From assembly GCA_002155895.1 (NCBI GenBank), contig MUMD01000070.1, positions 1 through 34,700 on the forward strand: a stretch of DNA of 34,700 bases, given 5' to 3'. Below the pieces are notes generated by a model. That model saw only the letters and a list, made by a program, of their open reading frames with translations. It did not search any database and was not told where the DNA came from. Positions 1 to 7,527 of this stretch are shown here, in pieces (the stretch's first letter is position 1; the number at the start of each line of letters is the position of its first letter). The position numbers and the translations under genes are program-made. Origin of the DNA: Streptomyces rochei. GTDB lineage: Bacteria; Actinomycetota; Actinomycetes; Streptomycetales; Streptomycetaceae.

Positions 1-99
1 CCGCAGGCCGCGCAGGCGCCCGCGCAGGCACCGGCGACGCCCGCCGCCCCCGCCTCCGCGCCCGTCACCGACCCGACCAAGTCCGAGGACGCCCGATGA
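1..99 (+). CDS. ABC transporter ATP-binding protein, C-terminal end only (partial)
   Basis: An open frame runs in from the left edge and stops at TGA 97-99. The visible 32 residues are an Ala/Pro-rich low-complexity tail ending in ...KSEDAR, typical of the disordered end that follows the ATPase domain in Streptomyces ABC-2 systems. Its stop overlaps the ATG of the next gene by four bases (ATGA), so the two are translationally coupled. The ATPase identity is inferred from this coupling to an ABC-2 permease; no catalytic motif lies inside the window. Confidence 0.6.
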   Translation, partial: PQAAQAPAQAPATPAAPASAPVTDPTKSEDAR

Positions 100-965
100 G
101 CACGCCCCAGCCCCCGATGCCGCAGGCCGCACCCGACTGGCAGGCGGCGCCCGGTTCGCCGTACCCCACGTACACGTCGCCGATCCCGGTGGTGCGCACG
201 CACCTCGGGCACGCGGTCGCCTCCGAGTGGACGAAGATCAAGTCGGTGCGCTCGACGATGTGGACGCTGGGCGTGTTCGTCCTGCTCGTCCTCGGCCTGG
301 GCCTGCTCACCGGCGCGGTGGTGGCCAGTTCGGACACCGACGTGGACGGCGAGAGCCCGCTCGCCCTCGGCTTCTTCGGCCTGCTGCTCGGCAGCATCTG
401 CCTGATCACCCTCGGCGTGCTGACCACGGCCTCCGAGTACGGCACCGGCATGGTGCGCACCACGATGACCGCGTGCCCCACCCGCGGCCGGGTCCTCGCG
501 GCCAAGGCGATCGTGTTCTTCCTGGTGGCGTTCGTGGTGACGCTGGTGTCCGCCACGCTCGTCGGCCTGATGCACGTGACGATGCTGGAGGGCAACGGGG
601 CCGGCGAGCCCACCGGGAGCGAGTGGCTGAAGGGCACCGTCGGCGTCTCGCTCTACGTGGCGCTGCTCGGCATGCTCTCGCTGGCCGTCGGCTCGATCAT
701 CCGTCACTCGGCGGGTGCCATCACCATCATGATCGGCGCCCTGCTCGCCCCGCTGGTGATCGCGCTGTTCATGTTCTCGGAGTCGCTGAAGGACGTGCAG
801 CAGGCGCTGTTCGAGTACTCCATCCCGAACCAGATGAGCATCTTCTACGCCAACTCGCTCAGCGATTCCGGCCCGTCCGGCTGGGACCCGCTGTGGATCA
901 TGCTCGGCGTGACGGCGGTCGCGTTCGCCGGCGCCTTCGCCCTGCTGGAGAAGCGGGACGTGTAG
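96..965 (+). CDS. ABC-2 type transporter permease
   Basis: A 289-residue integral membrane protein. The first ~35 residues are Pro/Ala-rich and cytoplasmic, followed by a conserved-looking entry segment (SEWTKIKSVRSTMW) and about six hydrophobic helices (roughly residues 55-78, 93-113, 141-163, 184-200, 206-228 and 265-283). The short ...EKRDV end is typical of this family. It should form the membrane channel for the ATPase whose last codons overlap its start at ATGA (96-99). The substrate cannot be read from the sequence. It converges with the next minus-strand gene with only 7 bp between stops. Confidence 0.85.
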   Translation: MSTPQPPMPQAAPDWQAAPGSPYPTYTSPIPVVRTHLGHAVASEWTKIKSVRSTMWTLGVFVLLVLGLGLLTGAVVASSDTDVDGESPLALGFFGLLLGSICLITLGVLTTASEYGTGMVRTTMTACPTRGRVLAAKAIVFFLVAFVVTLVSATLVGLMHVTMLEGNGAGEPTGSEWLKGTVGVSLYVALLGMLSLAVGSIIRHSAGAITIMIGALLAPLVIALFMFSESLKDVQQALFEYSIPNQMSIFYANSLSDSGPSGWDPLWIMLGVTAVAFAGAFALLEKRDV

Positions 966-972
966 CCGGCGT

Positions 973-1305
973 TCAGAACCTCGGCGCGTTACGGGACCGC
1001 TGCACCCGCGTGGTGCGGCGGTCCTTCGCGTTCCAGCAGGACTTGTGCCAGTGCCGCCGCTCGTCGACGCCCGAGTGCGCCGGCCAGGCCACCACGTGCG
1101 GGACGCCGTCCGGGATGAGCTGGTCGCAACCCGGGCAGCGGTACGACTTCCCCTGCGCGCTGGCGCCCGCCACGTGCCGTACGCTCCAGTCCTCGCCCTG
1201 CCAGCTCTCCGAGGACTGCCAGCCGCCGTAGCGCCCCGAGCCGTCGTCCTCGGCGCTGCGGCCGGGCGAACCGGCTCCCTTGGGTCGGTTGCGACGCGGG
1301 GACAC
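973..1305 (-). CDS. Small conserved protein with a zinc-ribbon/HNH-like Cys-His core
   Basis: A 110-residue basic, hydrophilic protein. GTG at 1305 is chosen because GAGG lies six bases upstream; the upstream GTG at 1317 would place that Shine-Dalgarno inside the frame. The core has CPGC (about residue 68) followed by HxH and Cys in RRHWHKSCW (about 90), a plausible Cys2-His/Cys zinc site of treble-clef type. The C-terminus is strongly basic (KDRRTTRVQRSRN). I recognise it as a conserved Streptomyces protein sometimes labelled 'ATP/GTP-binding protein', but I see no Walker motif, so that label looks wrong. Binding of nucleic acid is an inference from charge and fold type only. Confidence 0.75.
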   Translation of the reverse strand: MSPRRNRPKGAGSPGRSAEDDGSGRYGGWQSSESWQGEDWSVRHVAGASAQGKSYRCPGCDQLIPDGVPHVVAWPAHSGVDERRHWHKSCWNAKDRRTTRVQRSRNAPRF

Positions 1306-1558
1306 AGGACACCTCACGGAGCTATACAGGGATTACGGGCGGCATCCAGCCTACGCGGGACGGGGCGGGGTACGCGTACGGCACCAACCCCCACAACTCG
1401 CCCCGCACGGACCCCCGCAAGGGCGGTCGGCCCCTCGCCGACGGCCGATTCTGCAGACAATCCGCAAATTACCCCGCCCGGCCGTGTCCTCGGCACGTGT
1501 CAGACGGTTATGCCCTGTGGGGGAGCTCCGTGTCGGAGCCGAGGAAGCAGGAAGAGCA
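1306..1558. other. Divergent intergenic region, 253 bp
   Basis: This holds the upstream regions of the zinc-ribbon-like gene (minus) and the LLM oxidoreductase (plus). On the minus strand TATAGC near 1322-1327 could serve as a weak -10. On the plus strand no convincing -35/-10 pair stands out. A short 5-bp hairpin (GCTCC/GGAGC) lies about 25 bp before the oxidoreductase start. No coding frame with a ribosome-binding site is seen. Confidence 0.5.
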
Positions 1559-2587
1559 ATGCGCGTTGGAAGTTTCGTGTTGGGCGCCCAGTTCCCGGGC
1601 CAGGGTCACGGGGAGGCGCTGCACCGCGCGGTCCGCTCGGCGGAGGTCGCCGAGGAGGCGGGGCTCGACACGGTCTGGCTGGCCGAGCACCACTTCGTCC
1701 CGTACGGCACGTGCCCGTCGGCGGTGACCCTGGCCGCGCTGCTGCTGGGCCGCACCCGGCGCATCCGGGTCGGCACCGCGGTCAGCGTGCTGCCCACCGC
1801 CCACCCCGTGGCGCTCGGCGAGCAGACCGCGCTGCTGCACGTCACGAGCGGCGGCCGCTTCTCGCTGGGCGTGGGCCGCGGCGGCCCGTGGGTCGACCTG
1901 GAGGTCTTCGGCGCGGGCCTCGAGGCGTACGAGGAGCAGTTCCCCGAGTCACTCGATCTGCTGGTGCGCTGGCTGCGCGAACCGGCCGTCGGCGCCTCGG
2001 GCGACCGCTTCCGCTTCCGTGAGGTGCCCGTCGTCCCACGGCCCTCGGAGTCCCTGTCCGAGGAGCCCGGCCCGGAGGTCGTCGTCGCCTGCACGTCCCC
2101 GTCGAGCGTGCGCACGGCGGCCGAGCGGGGACTGCCGATGCTGCTCGGGATGCACGTCGGGGACGAGGAGAAGGCGGAGATGGTCTCCCTGTGGCGGCGG
2201 CACGCCCGCGCCGCCGGGCGGCCGTCGGCGGAGATCCACGGCGCGGCCCACGTCTCGGCCGGCGTCTGCCAGATCGCCGACCGGCGCACGGACGCGGCCG
2301 AGACGCTGCTCAAGGCCATGCCCGGCTGGCTCCGTCAGGGCCTGGGCGCCCACGTCACCGTGGACGGCCGCGCCCGGCGGATGCGCGACCCGCACGCCTA
2401 CACCGAACTGCTCTGCGGGCTGCACCCGGTGGGCACGCCCCGCCTGTGCGCCGACCGGCTCGCGGCGACCGGCGAGCGCACCGGCATCAGCCGCTTCGCC
2501 CTGCTCGTCGAGGGGTCCGGAGACCTCGCGGCGACCGAGGAGAACGTACGGCGGCTGGGCGCCGAGGTGCTCCCCCAACTCCGGTGA
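1559..2587 (+). CDS. LLM-class (luciferase-like) flavin-dependent oxidoreductase
   Basis: 342 residues. The start MRVGSFVLGAQFPGQG is chosen because GGAAGAG lies just upstream of ATG 1559 and the family begins directly with this beta strand. Family features seen: AEEAGLDTVWLAEHHF near residues 30-45, the LLLGRTRRIRVGTAVSVLP segment near 60-80, PVALGEQTALLHVTSGGRFSLGVGRGG near 85-110, and a C-terminal VGTPRLCADRLA segment. These belong to the bacterial luciferase TIM-barrel that uses FMNH2/F420-type cofactors. The substrate is unknown. It stands alone, 254 bp from its divergent left neighbour, and ends before a strong convergent hairpin. Confidence 0.88.
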   Translation: MRVGSFVLGAQFPGQGHGEALHRAVRSAEVAEEAGLDTVWLAEHHFVPYGTCPSAVTLAALLLGRTRRIRVGTAVSVLPTAHPVALGEQTALLHVTSGGRFSLGVGRGGPWVDLEVFGAGLEAYEEQFPESLDLLVRWLREPAVGASGDRFRFREVPVVPRPSESLSEEPGPEVVVACTSPSSVRTAAERGLPMLLGMHVGDEEKAEMVSLWRRHARAAGRPSAEIHGAAHVSAGVCQIADRRTDAAETLLKAMPGWLRQGLGAHVTVDGRARRMRDPHAYTELLCGLHPVGTPRLCADRLAATGERTGISRFALLVEGSGDLAATEENVRRLGAEVLPQLR

Positions 2588-2606
2588 GCACACCGGCGGC
2601 GCGCAT

Positions 2607-2647
2607 GCCGCTCCGGTGCGCACTGCACCTCCCGCGCACGGAGCGGC
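2607..2647. terminator. Convergent (bidirectional) terminator hairpin
   Basis: Left arm 2607-2621 (GCCGCTCCGGTGCGC) pairs with right arm 2634-2647 (GCGCACGGAGCGGC): 14 base pairs with a single bulged G and a 12-nt loop. It lies between the stop of the plus-strand oxidoreductase and the stop of the minus-strand gene that follows. There is no T tract, as is usual in Streptomyces. Confidence 0.65.
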
Positions 2648-2662
2648 AAGCGGACGGTCTCG

Positions 2663-3055
2663 TCAGCAGTCGCGGAACTCGGGCGACTGGTTCAGCACCT
2701 GGCTGCGTACCGAGGTGAAACGGGTCAGCGTCTCGTCGACGGAGGAGTCCAACGGGAACACCGCCACCCGGTGGCAGTTCTGGAAGGCCAGCCGCACTCC
2801 GAAGTGCCGCTGAAGCGCACCGCGTATGGCGTCACTCGCCAGCGCACGCAGCAACTGGCCGCGCGCCTGCTCGTCCGGCGGGGGCGTCTGGTTGTCGGCG
2901 AACGCACCGCCGTCGACCTTCAGCTGTGCCACCAGGGAGCTGACCATCTCCCATGCGTAAGGCAGGGAAGTCCGGACGCAGTCGACGAAGGCTGCTTCGT
3001 CGACCTCGCCTCGCTCGGCCTGTTCGAGTAGGGCCGGTGAGACGTCGAGCGACAT
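2663..3055 (-). CDS. Conserved Streptomyces protein of unknown function (SCO5389 family)
   Basis: 130 residues. ATG 3055 is preceded by a strong GAGGAGAA Shine-Dalgarno five bases away; longer forms upstream lack one. The protein is soluble, without signal peptide or membrane segment. It is mostly predicted helical ([29 protein letters not shown] at the start), with a middle segment [30 protein letters not shown] and a C-terminal strand-rich part ([17 protein letters not shown]) ending in SPEFRDC. I recognise it as the family NCBI names after SCO5389, with no assigned function. It is divergent from nucS, so the two may share a control region; that is inference. Confidence 0.8.
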   Translation of the reverse strand: MSLDVSPALLEQAERGEVDEAAFVDCVRTSLPYAWEMVSSLVAQLKVDGGAFADNQTPPPDEQARGQLLRALASDAIRGALQRHFGVRLAFQNCHRVAVFPLDSSVDETLTRFTSVRSQVLNQSPEFRDC

Positions 3056-3127
3056 GGGTTCTCCTCTCGCACCCCCGATGGTCAGGGGTTGCCGGACAGT
3101 TAAGGGAGTGCGCGATTTTGAACACGC

Positions 3128-3157
3128 TGAGTACACACCTCGCGACCTCCCGTTCAA
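3128..3157 (-). promoter_or_regulatory. Candidate promoter of the SCO5389-family gene
   Basis: On the minus strand TTGAAC (3157-3152) and TACTCA (3133-3128) are separated by 18 bp. The -35 is a good match to Streptomyces housekeeping promoters; the -10 lacks the final T. The predicted start of transcription is about 65 nt before the gene. Confidence 0.3.
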
Positions 3158-3321
3158 TACCGTAAGCAACCGATCGAGGACGCACCAGGAGAATGCCCAG
3201 ATGGGCAACAACCGGTACGCGCACTATCGGCCAGTGCGCAAGACGGGGCCAAAGGGAGAACTGGGACGGCCCGCGGTACCGTCCCGGCACCGGCGAATCG
3301 CGTCGGGCCGGGCGCGTCGAG

Positions 3322-3335
3322 TAGCGTTGCCGACC
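3322..3335 (+). promoter_or_regulatory. -10 box positioned for leaderless nucS transcription
   Basis: TAGCGT (3322-3327) fits the TANNNT -10 consensus and ends 8 nt before the A of the nucS ATG (3336), so transcription would begin at or within two bases of the start codon. No Shine-Dalgarno is present in TTGCCGACC just before the ATG, which agrees with a leaderless message. A clear -35 is not seen. Confidence 0.45.
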
Positions 3336-4007
3336 ATGCGTCTCGTCATTGCCCGCTGCTCGGTCGACTACGCCGGGCGGCTCACCGCCCACCTGCCCTC
3401 GGCTCCCCGCCTGATCCTGGTCAAGGCGGACGGCAGCGTCTCGATCCATGCCGACGACCGGGCCTACAAGCCCCTCAACTGGATGTCGCCTCCATGCACC
3501 CTCAAGGAGGGCACGGGCGAGGAGGAGGGCGTCTGGACCGTCGTCAACAAGGCGGGCGAGAAGCTCATCATCACGATGGAGGAGATCCTCCACGACTCCT
3601 CGCACGAACTGGGCGTCGACCCGGGCCTGATCAAGGACGGCGTGGAAGCGCACCTCCAGGAACTGCTCGCCGACCGCATCGAGACGCTGGGCGAGGGCTA
3701 CACCCTCATCCGCCGCGAGTACATGACGGCCATCGGCCCCGTCGACATCCTGTGCCGCGACGCGGAGGGCCGGACCGTCGCGGTGGAGATCAAGCGGCGC
3801 GGCGAGATCGACGGCGTGGAACAGCTCACCCGGTACCTGGAGCTGCTGAACCGCGATCCCCATCTCGCCCCGGTGCGCGGCGTCTTCGCCGCGCAGGAGA
3901 TCAAGCCGCAGGCCCGGGTGCTCGCCACGGACCGCGGGATCGGCTGCCAGGTGCTGGACTACGACGCGCTGCGGGGCATCGAGGACGACAAGCTGCGGCT
4001 GTTCTGA
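3336..4007 (+). CDS. nucS: Endonuclease NucS/EndoMS (mismatch-specific)
   Basis: 223 residues, the length of mycobacterial NucS. The start [16 protein letters not shown] is where family members begin, so longer upstream frames are excluded. The N-terminal domain (about 1-105) contains [18 protein letters not shown]. The C-terminal RecB-like nuclease domain has [23 protein letters not shown] (about 125-150), with the metal-binding Asp, then [24 protein letters not shown] with the E-x-K catalytic pair. The protein ends in LRLF, matching the PCNA-binding tail of this family. In actinobacteria that lack MutS/MutL, EndoMS makes double-strand cuts at mismatches and lowers mutation and recombination between diverged DNAs. 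It ends 26 bp before a perfect hairpin. Confidence 0.96.
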   Translation: MRLVIARCSVDYAGRLTAHLPSAPRLILVKADGSVSIHADDRAYKPLNWMSPPCTLKEGTGEEEGVWTVVNKAGEKLIITMEEILHDSSHELGVDPGLIKDGVEAHLQELLADRIETLGEGYTLIRREYMTAIGPVDILCRDAEGRTVAVEIKRRGEIDGVEQLTRYLELLNRDPHLAPVRGVFAAQEIKPQARVLATDRGIGCQVLDYDALRGIEDDKLRLF

Positions 4008-4033
4008 GGGGGCGTCAGCCTCCCGTGACGTGT

Positions 4034-4070
4034 GTGAGGGCCGGGTCCGTGGAGCGGACCCGGCCCTCAC
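4034..4070. terminator. Perfect bidirectional terminator between nucS and the STAND ATPase gene
   Basis: A perfect 16-bp stem (arms 4034-4049 and 4055-4070, GTGAGGGCCGGGTCCG) closes a 5-nt loop TGGAG. It sits between two convergent genes, 26 bp after the nucS stop and 8 bp after the minus-strand stop. There is no T tract. Confidence 0.85.
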
Positions 4071-4078
4071 GCGCGCTC

Positions 4079-6742
4079 TCAGATGATCCGGGTCTCCGCC
4101 GAGCCCGTACCGCCCGGCGTCCCCGTGCCCCCGCCGGTGCCCGCGGTGCTGCTCCGCGAGGCGGTGGTGGGGGTGTCGGCGGGGGAGCCGGCGGTGGTGG
4201 GCGAGGTGACCGGCCCACTGGCGCTGTTGGACGTCTCCGGGGTCGAGGGCGGAGGGGTGTCCGTCCCGGTCGGCGTGCCCGGGCTGCTGGGCTCACCGGT
4301 CGGCGTGGTGGGCTCCGGGTCCGGCTCGGTGTCGGTGGGCTTCGGCGAGGTCGGGTCCGGGTCGGGGTCGCTGGACGACGGCGGCCTGGACGACGAGGTC
4401 GCCTCGCCCGGCTCGCCGGAGTCGCCCGGGTCCGGGGAGTCCGTGTCGTCGGGCTCGCCCGACGTGCTCGCACCGTCGGACGGCCGGGCCGACTCCGTCG
4501 GCGTCGGGTCGTCGGACGTGCCGACCGTGCCGTCCGGGCCCGGGTCGGTGGGCCGGCCGGACGGGCCGGGGCCCGCACCGTCGTCCGCCGGCCGGTCCGC
4601 GCCGAGGCCGCCGTCGTCGATGCCCTGGCTGGCCGACGGGTTGACGCCGACCTGGTCGGAGGGATCGCCCGCGTCGTTCTCGGAGGTGGCGCCGAGGGTC
4701 ACCACCGTGCCGAGCACGGCGACGAGCAGCGCGCCCGCTCCGGCGGCCACCAGGTTGCGGCGGGCGAAGCCCTTGATGCCGCCGCCGACCGTCCGGGACC
4801 GCTTCGTCTCGGGTTCCCGGCTGGTGACCAGGGTCGGGGACTGCGCAGGCGGCTGGAGCGGCGGGAAGGGCGCGGGGACACCCGCGGACGGCGACACCGA
4901 CTCCTCGTTGCGGGCGTCGGGCACCTCCTCCCCCGCGGTCGGTCCGAGGCCGAGGCCCACGCCGACGGCACCGGCTCCGGCGGCGGCCGCCCCCTGCGCG
5001 CCGAACACCCCGGCGCCGAGGCCGGGGGTGTCCCCGGTCCGGTCGGCGACCAGGGCCAGGGCACGGCGGCCGGCGACGGCGCCGCGCTTGTCGGACAGCG
5101 CGCCGCGGAGCCCGATGGACGCCTCCAGTTCGGCGCGGGCGCGGTCGAGGCGGTCCTCGCAGAGCGCGAGGATGCCGAGTTCGTGGTGGAAGTAGGCCTG
5201 CTCGGCCACGTCGCCGGCGAGCCGGGACGCCTCGGTGCCGGCGCGCAGCGCCCGCTCCCAGGCGCTCCAGTGCAGCCCGGCGGCGAACGCGGGCGCCGCG
5301 GTGCGGGCCAGCTGGACCGCGGCGCTCTCCTCGCCCTCCGCGGGCGGGGTGGTCGTCGGCACCAGCGGCGCGAGGGCGGCCAGTACCGCGTCGGCCTCGG
5401 CGCAGACCCGCTCGGGCGTGACCGAGGGGTGTCCGGCCCACCAGGCGTAGTGCTGGGCGGCGGCCAGGACGCGCTCGGCCGCGCCGTCGGCGTACCCGGC
5501 GCTCTCCAGCTGGGTGAGCACGCCGGCGGCGAGCCGGTAGCGGCCGCCGACCGGTGAGACCAGACCGCAGTCGGCCAGTTCACCGAGGGCGGCGTCCGCG
5601 TGGGTGTCACCGACCAGGGCGGGCAGGTGCGCCTGGTGCGGCACCTCGCCGCCGAGCGCGACGGCGAACTCCAGGGTGGCGCGGGCCGAGGCGCTGAGGC
5701 GGGAGGCGAGCAGCGGGGCGGGGGCCGCGGCCTCGCCGAGGGACGGCAGGGGCACGTCGTCGCCGTCGGCGGTGTCGTGGTGGGTGTCGTCGGCGGGGCG
5801 GGCGTCGGCGAAGACGCCGAACTCGTCGACGGCGTCGGCACCGGCCCGCTGCCGGTCGCGCCGGCGCAGCAGGGCACCGGCCTGGACGAAGCGCAGGGGC
5901 AGGCCCTCGGACTCGAACCAGAGGTCGCCCGCCCAGTTCGCCTCGTCCTCGGTCAGGGCGCGGCCGGCGGCGCGCTCCAACAGCTCGACGCCGTCCGAGC
6001 GGTCCAGGCCGGTGAGGAAGACCTCCTCGACGGCCGAGTCGGCGGAGGGCGCGGGCACCTCGGGGGTGGCGCCGATGAGCCAGGCGCACTCGGGGGTGGC
6101 GTCCAGCAGTTCGTCGAGGGCGCCGCCGCCGAACTCGACGTCGTCCAGGACGACGACGGCGCCGACCTCCCGGAGCCGGTCGAGCAGTTCCGTGCGGTCC
6201 GGTCGGTGCAGGGGCGCGCGGTGGACGGCGTAGAAGAGGTCGTGGAGGAGGTCGTCGGCGGTGCGGTGGAAGCCGTTGAGGCGGACGACACCGTCGGGGG
6301 CCAGGCCCGCGCAGTCCTCGGCGACGACGTCGAGGAGGCTGCTGCGGCCCGAGCCGGCGGGGCCGGTGAGACGGACGGAGCGGCCTCGGGCGAGCAGCCG
6401 CACCAGTCGTTCGCGTTCGTCGTCGCGGGCCAGCAGTCCGAGCACGGTGCGGGTCGGCCCCGGCGGGACGGGCGGTCGCGCGGCGCGGCTCACCTCGGCG
6501 CGTTCGGCCGCGGTGAGCTTCTCGGGCCGGGCGGGGCGCTCGGCGGGCGGGCAGAGTTCGATCTCGCTGCCGTCGACCGGGTTGACGGTCAGCAGGAGGT
6601 CGCCGGAGACGAGCTGCACCGTGCGGGCGAGCGCGGGCGCGTGCTGTCCGAAGTCGGTCGTGAGGGGGTCCCTGGGCGGGCGCGGGCGCGGCGTGTCGCC
6701 GTCGTGGCCGTGCTCCTCGGGTCCCCGGTTGTTCGGGTCCAT
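4079..6742 (-). CDS. Large STAND-type ATPase with TPR-like region, one membrane helix and disordered extracellular tail
   Basis: 887 residues from ATG 6742, preceded by GGGGGG nine bases upstream. Order of parts: low-complexity N-terminus; P-loop GPAGSGRS (127-134); Walker B VVVLDD (196-201); a GxP-type motif EGLPLRFVQAG (279-289), as in NB-ARC/STAND ATPases; a winged-helix-like segment (about 350-412); a helical TPR-like segment (about 420-575, AYFHHELGILALCEDRLDRARAEL); a Pro-rich linker; a basic stretch then one membrane helix (about 663-686); and ~200 residues extremely rich in Pro, Ser, Thr, Asp and Gly. With the helix oriented by the positive-inside rule, the ATPase is cytoplasmic and the tail crosses the cell wall. 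The lower family relationship and trigger are unknown. It lies downstream of a STAS regulator gene but 276 bp away, so it is probably a separate unit. Confidence 0.85.
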   Translation of the reverse strand: MDPNNRGPEEHGHDGDTPRPRPPRDPLTTDFGQHAPALARTVQLVSGDLLLTVNPVDGSEIELCPPAERPARPEKLTAAERAEVSRAARPPVPPGPTRTVLGLLARDDERERLVRLLARGRSVRLTGPAGSGRSSLLDVVAEDCAGLAPDGVVRLNGFHRTADDLLHDLFYAVHRAPLHRPDRTELLDRLREVGAVVVLDDVEFGGGALDELLDATPECAWLIGATPEVPAPSADSAVEEVFLTGLDRSDGVELLERAAGRALTEDEANWAGDLWFESEGLPLRFVQAGALLRRRDRQRAGADAVDEFGVFADARPADDTHHDTADGDDVPLPSLGEAAAPAPLLASRLSASARATLEFAVALGGEVPHQAHLPALVGDTHADAALGELADCGLVSPVGGRYRLAAGVLTQLESAGYADGAAERVLAAAQHYAWWAGHPSVTPERVCAEADAVLAALAPLVPTTTPPAEGEESAAVQLARTAAPAFAAGLHWSAWERALRAGTEASRLAGDVAEQAYFHHELGILALCEDRLDRARAELEASIGLRGALSDKRGAVAGRRALALVADRTGDTPGLGAGVFGAQGAAAAGAGAVGVGLGLGPTAGEEVPDARNEESVSPSAGVPAPFPPLQPPAQSPTLVTSREPETKRSRTVGGGIKGFARRNLVAAGAGALLVAVLGTVVTLGATSENDAGDPSDQVGVNPSASQGIDDGGLGADRPADDGAGPGPSGRPTDPGPDGTVGTSDDPTPTESARPSDGASTSGEPDDTDSPDPGDSGEPGEATSSSRPPSSSDPDPDPTSPKPTDTEPDPEPTTPTGEPSSPGTPTGTDTPPPSTPETSNSASGPVTSPTTAGSPADTPTTASRSSTAGTGGGTGTPGGTGSAETRII

Positions 6743-7018
6743 AGGTTCAAGCCCCCCAAAAGCGTCGTGTGCCGGTCCACGGTCGGGACCACCCTCCCGG
6801 CCTTGCCGCACACCGCGCTGTCGCTTCTGGTCCGGGCCCGCCGGTGGGTTGCGAAAGGGGCGGGCAGCCAGACCCTAAACCTTCGCTCAGTATCTCCGAC
6901 AGTCCGGGGTGCCGACCCGTCCGAGACGTCACGGTCTCGTGAGGATTGCGTGCGTCGGGCGTTTCACCGGGCGGTGTCCCGGTCTCCGCCGTCCGCGGGG
7001 CCACGGGCGCCCGCGGCG
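6743..7018. other. Intergenic region, 276 bp, with a terminator-like hairpin and a promoter candidate
   Basis: On the minus strand TAGGGT (6877-6872) is a good -10 for the STAND ATPase gene, giving a leader of about 125 nt; no clear -35 is seen. A hairpin at 6922-6939 (CGAGAC/GTCTCG, 6-nt loop) lies just upstream of this -10. A second hairpin, 6993-7016 (CCGCGGG/CCCGCGG, 10-nt loop), lies 2 bp after the STAS gene stop and is probably its terminator. No coding frame is supported. Confidence 0.5.
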
Positions 7019-7342
7019 TCACACCCGGGGCAGGGTCTCCACGCCGATCCCGCCCTCGATGGCCAGGATCCGGTGCAGCCGGGTGGCCACCAGCAGACGC
7101 TGCATCTGCGGCGGCACGCCGCGCAGCACCAGCCGTCGGCCGCAGCGGCCGGCCCGCCGGTGGGCTCCCATGATCACGCCGAGTCCGGTGGCGTCCCAGG
7201 AGTCCAGTTCGGACAGGTCCAGCACCAGGTCGCCGACTCCGTCGTCGACGGCCGAGTGCAGGACCGTACGGGCGTCCGCCGCGCTGCGGACGTCGAGGCG
7301 GCCCCCGACGACCAGCTCGACGTGGTCGCCCCTGATGTGCAT
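7019..7342 (-). CDS. STAS-domain anti-sigma factor antagonist
   Basis: 107 residues starting MHIRGDHVELVVGGRLDVRS, with GGGGAG five bases before ATG 7342. This is a complete single STAS domain: beta strand and GRLDVRSAADARTVL (about 12-28), DLVLDLSELDSWDATGLGVIMGAHRRA (about 38-65), where the Ser/Thr phosphorylated in SpoIIAA-like proteins is expected. Here the loop reads DSWDATGLG, so the phosphorylatable position may be Ser in SWD or Thr in ATG. Such proteins bind anti-sigma kinases of the RsbW type and release an alternative sigma factor. No kinase or sigma gene is adjacent, so the partner is unknown. Confidence 0.88.
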   Translation of the reverse strand: MHIRGDHVELVVGGRLDVRSAADARTVLHSAVDDGVGDLVLDLSELDSWDATGLGVIMGAHRRAGRCGRRLVLRGVPPQMQRLLVATRLHRILAIEGGIGVETLPRV

Positions 7343-7427
7343 ATGCGCTCCCCGGCGTGGGTCTCTTCGTCTTCGTCGTCTGTGCGGTGCGGCTCGGCGT
7401 GGTGGTCCTTCGGCGATATCAGGTGTT

Positions 7428-7462
7428 GCAACCTCTGACTGGCCGAAACGATCGGAGGTTGC
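7428..7462. repeat. Inverted repeat upstream of the STAS gene
   Basis: GCAACCTC (7428-7435) and GAGGTTGC (7455-7462) are perfect inverted copies with a 19-bp spacer. They lie about 90-120 bp upstream of the STAS start, in an AT-richer stretch. This could be an operator with half-sites nearly three turns apart; no regulator is assigned. Confidence 0.4.
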
Positions 7463-7527
7463 CGCCTGTAAGCGAACCGATACCGAATTCACCCCGCCGT
7501 GTGATGTTTCCCGGGGCCCGTGCGACC

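Noticed and set aside
3494-5557. 687-codon plus-strand frame opposite the STAND ATPase gene
   Set aside because: Low-complexity Arg/Gly/Pro product, runs through nucS and a perfect terminator, no Shine-Dalgarno; an artefact of GC-rich DNA opposite a real gene.
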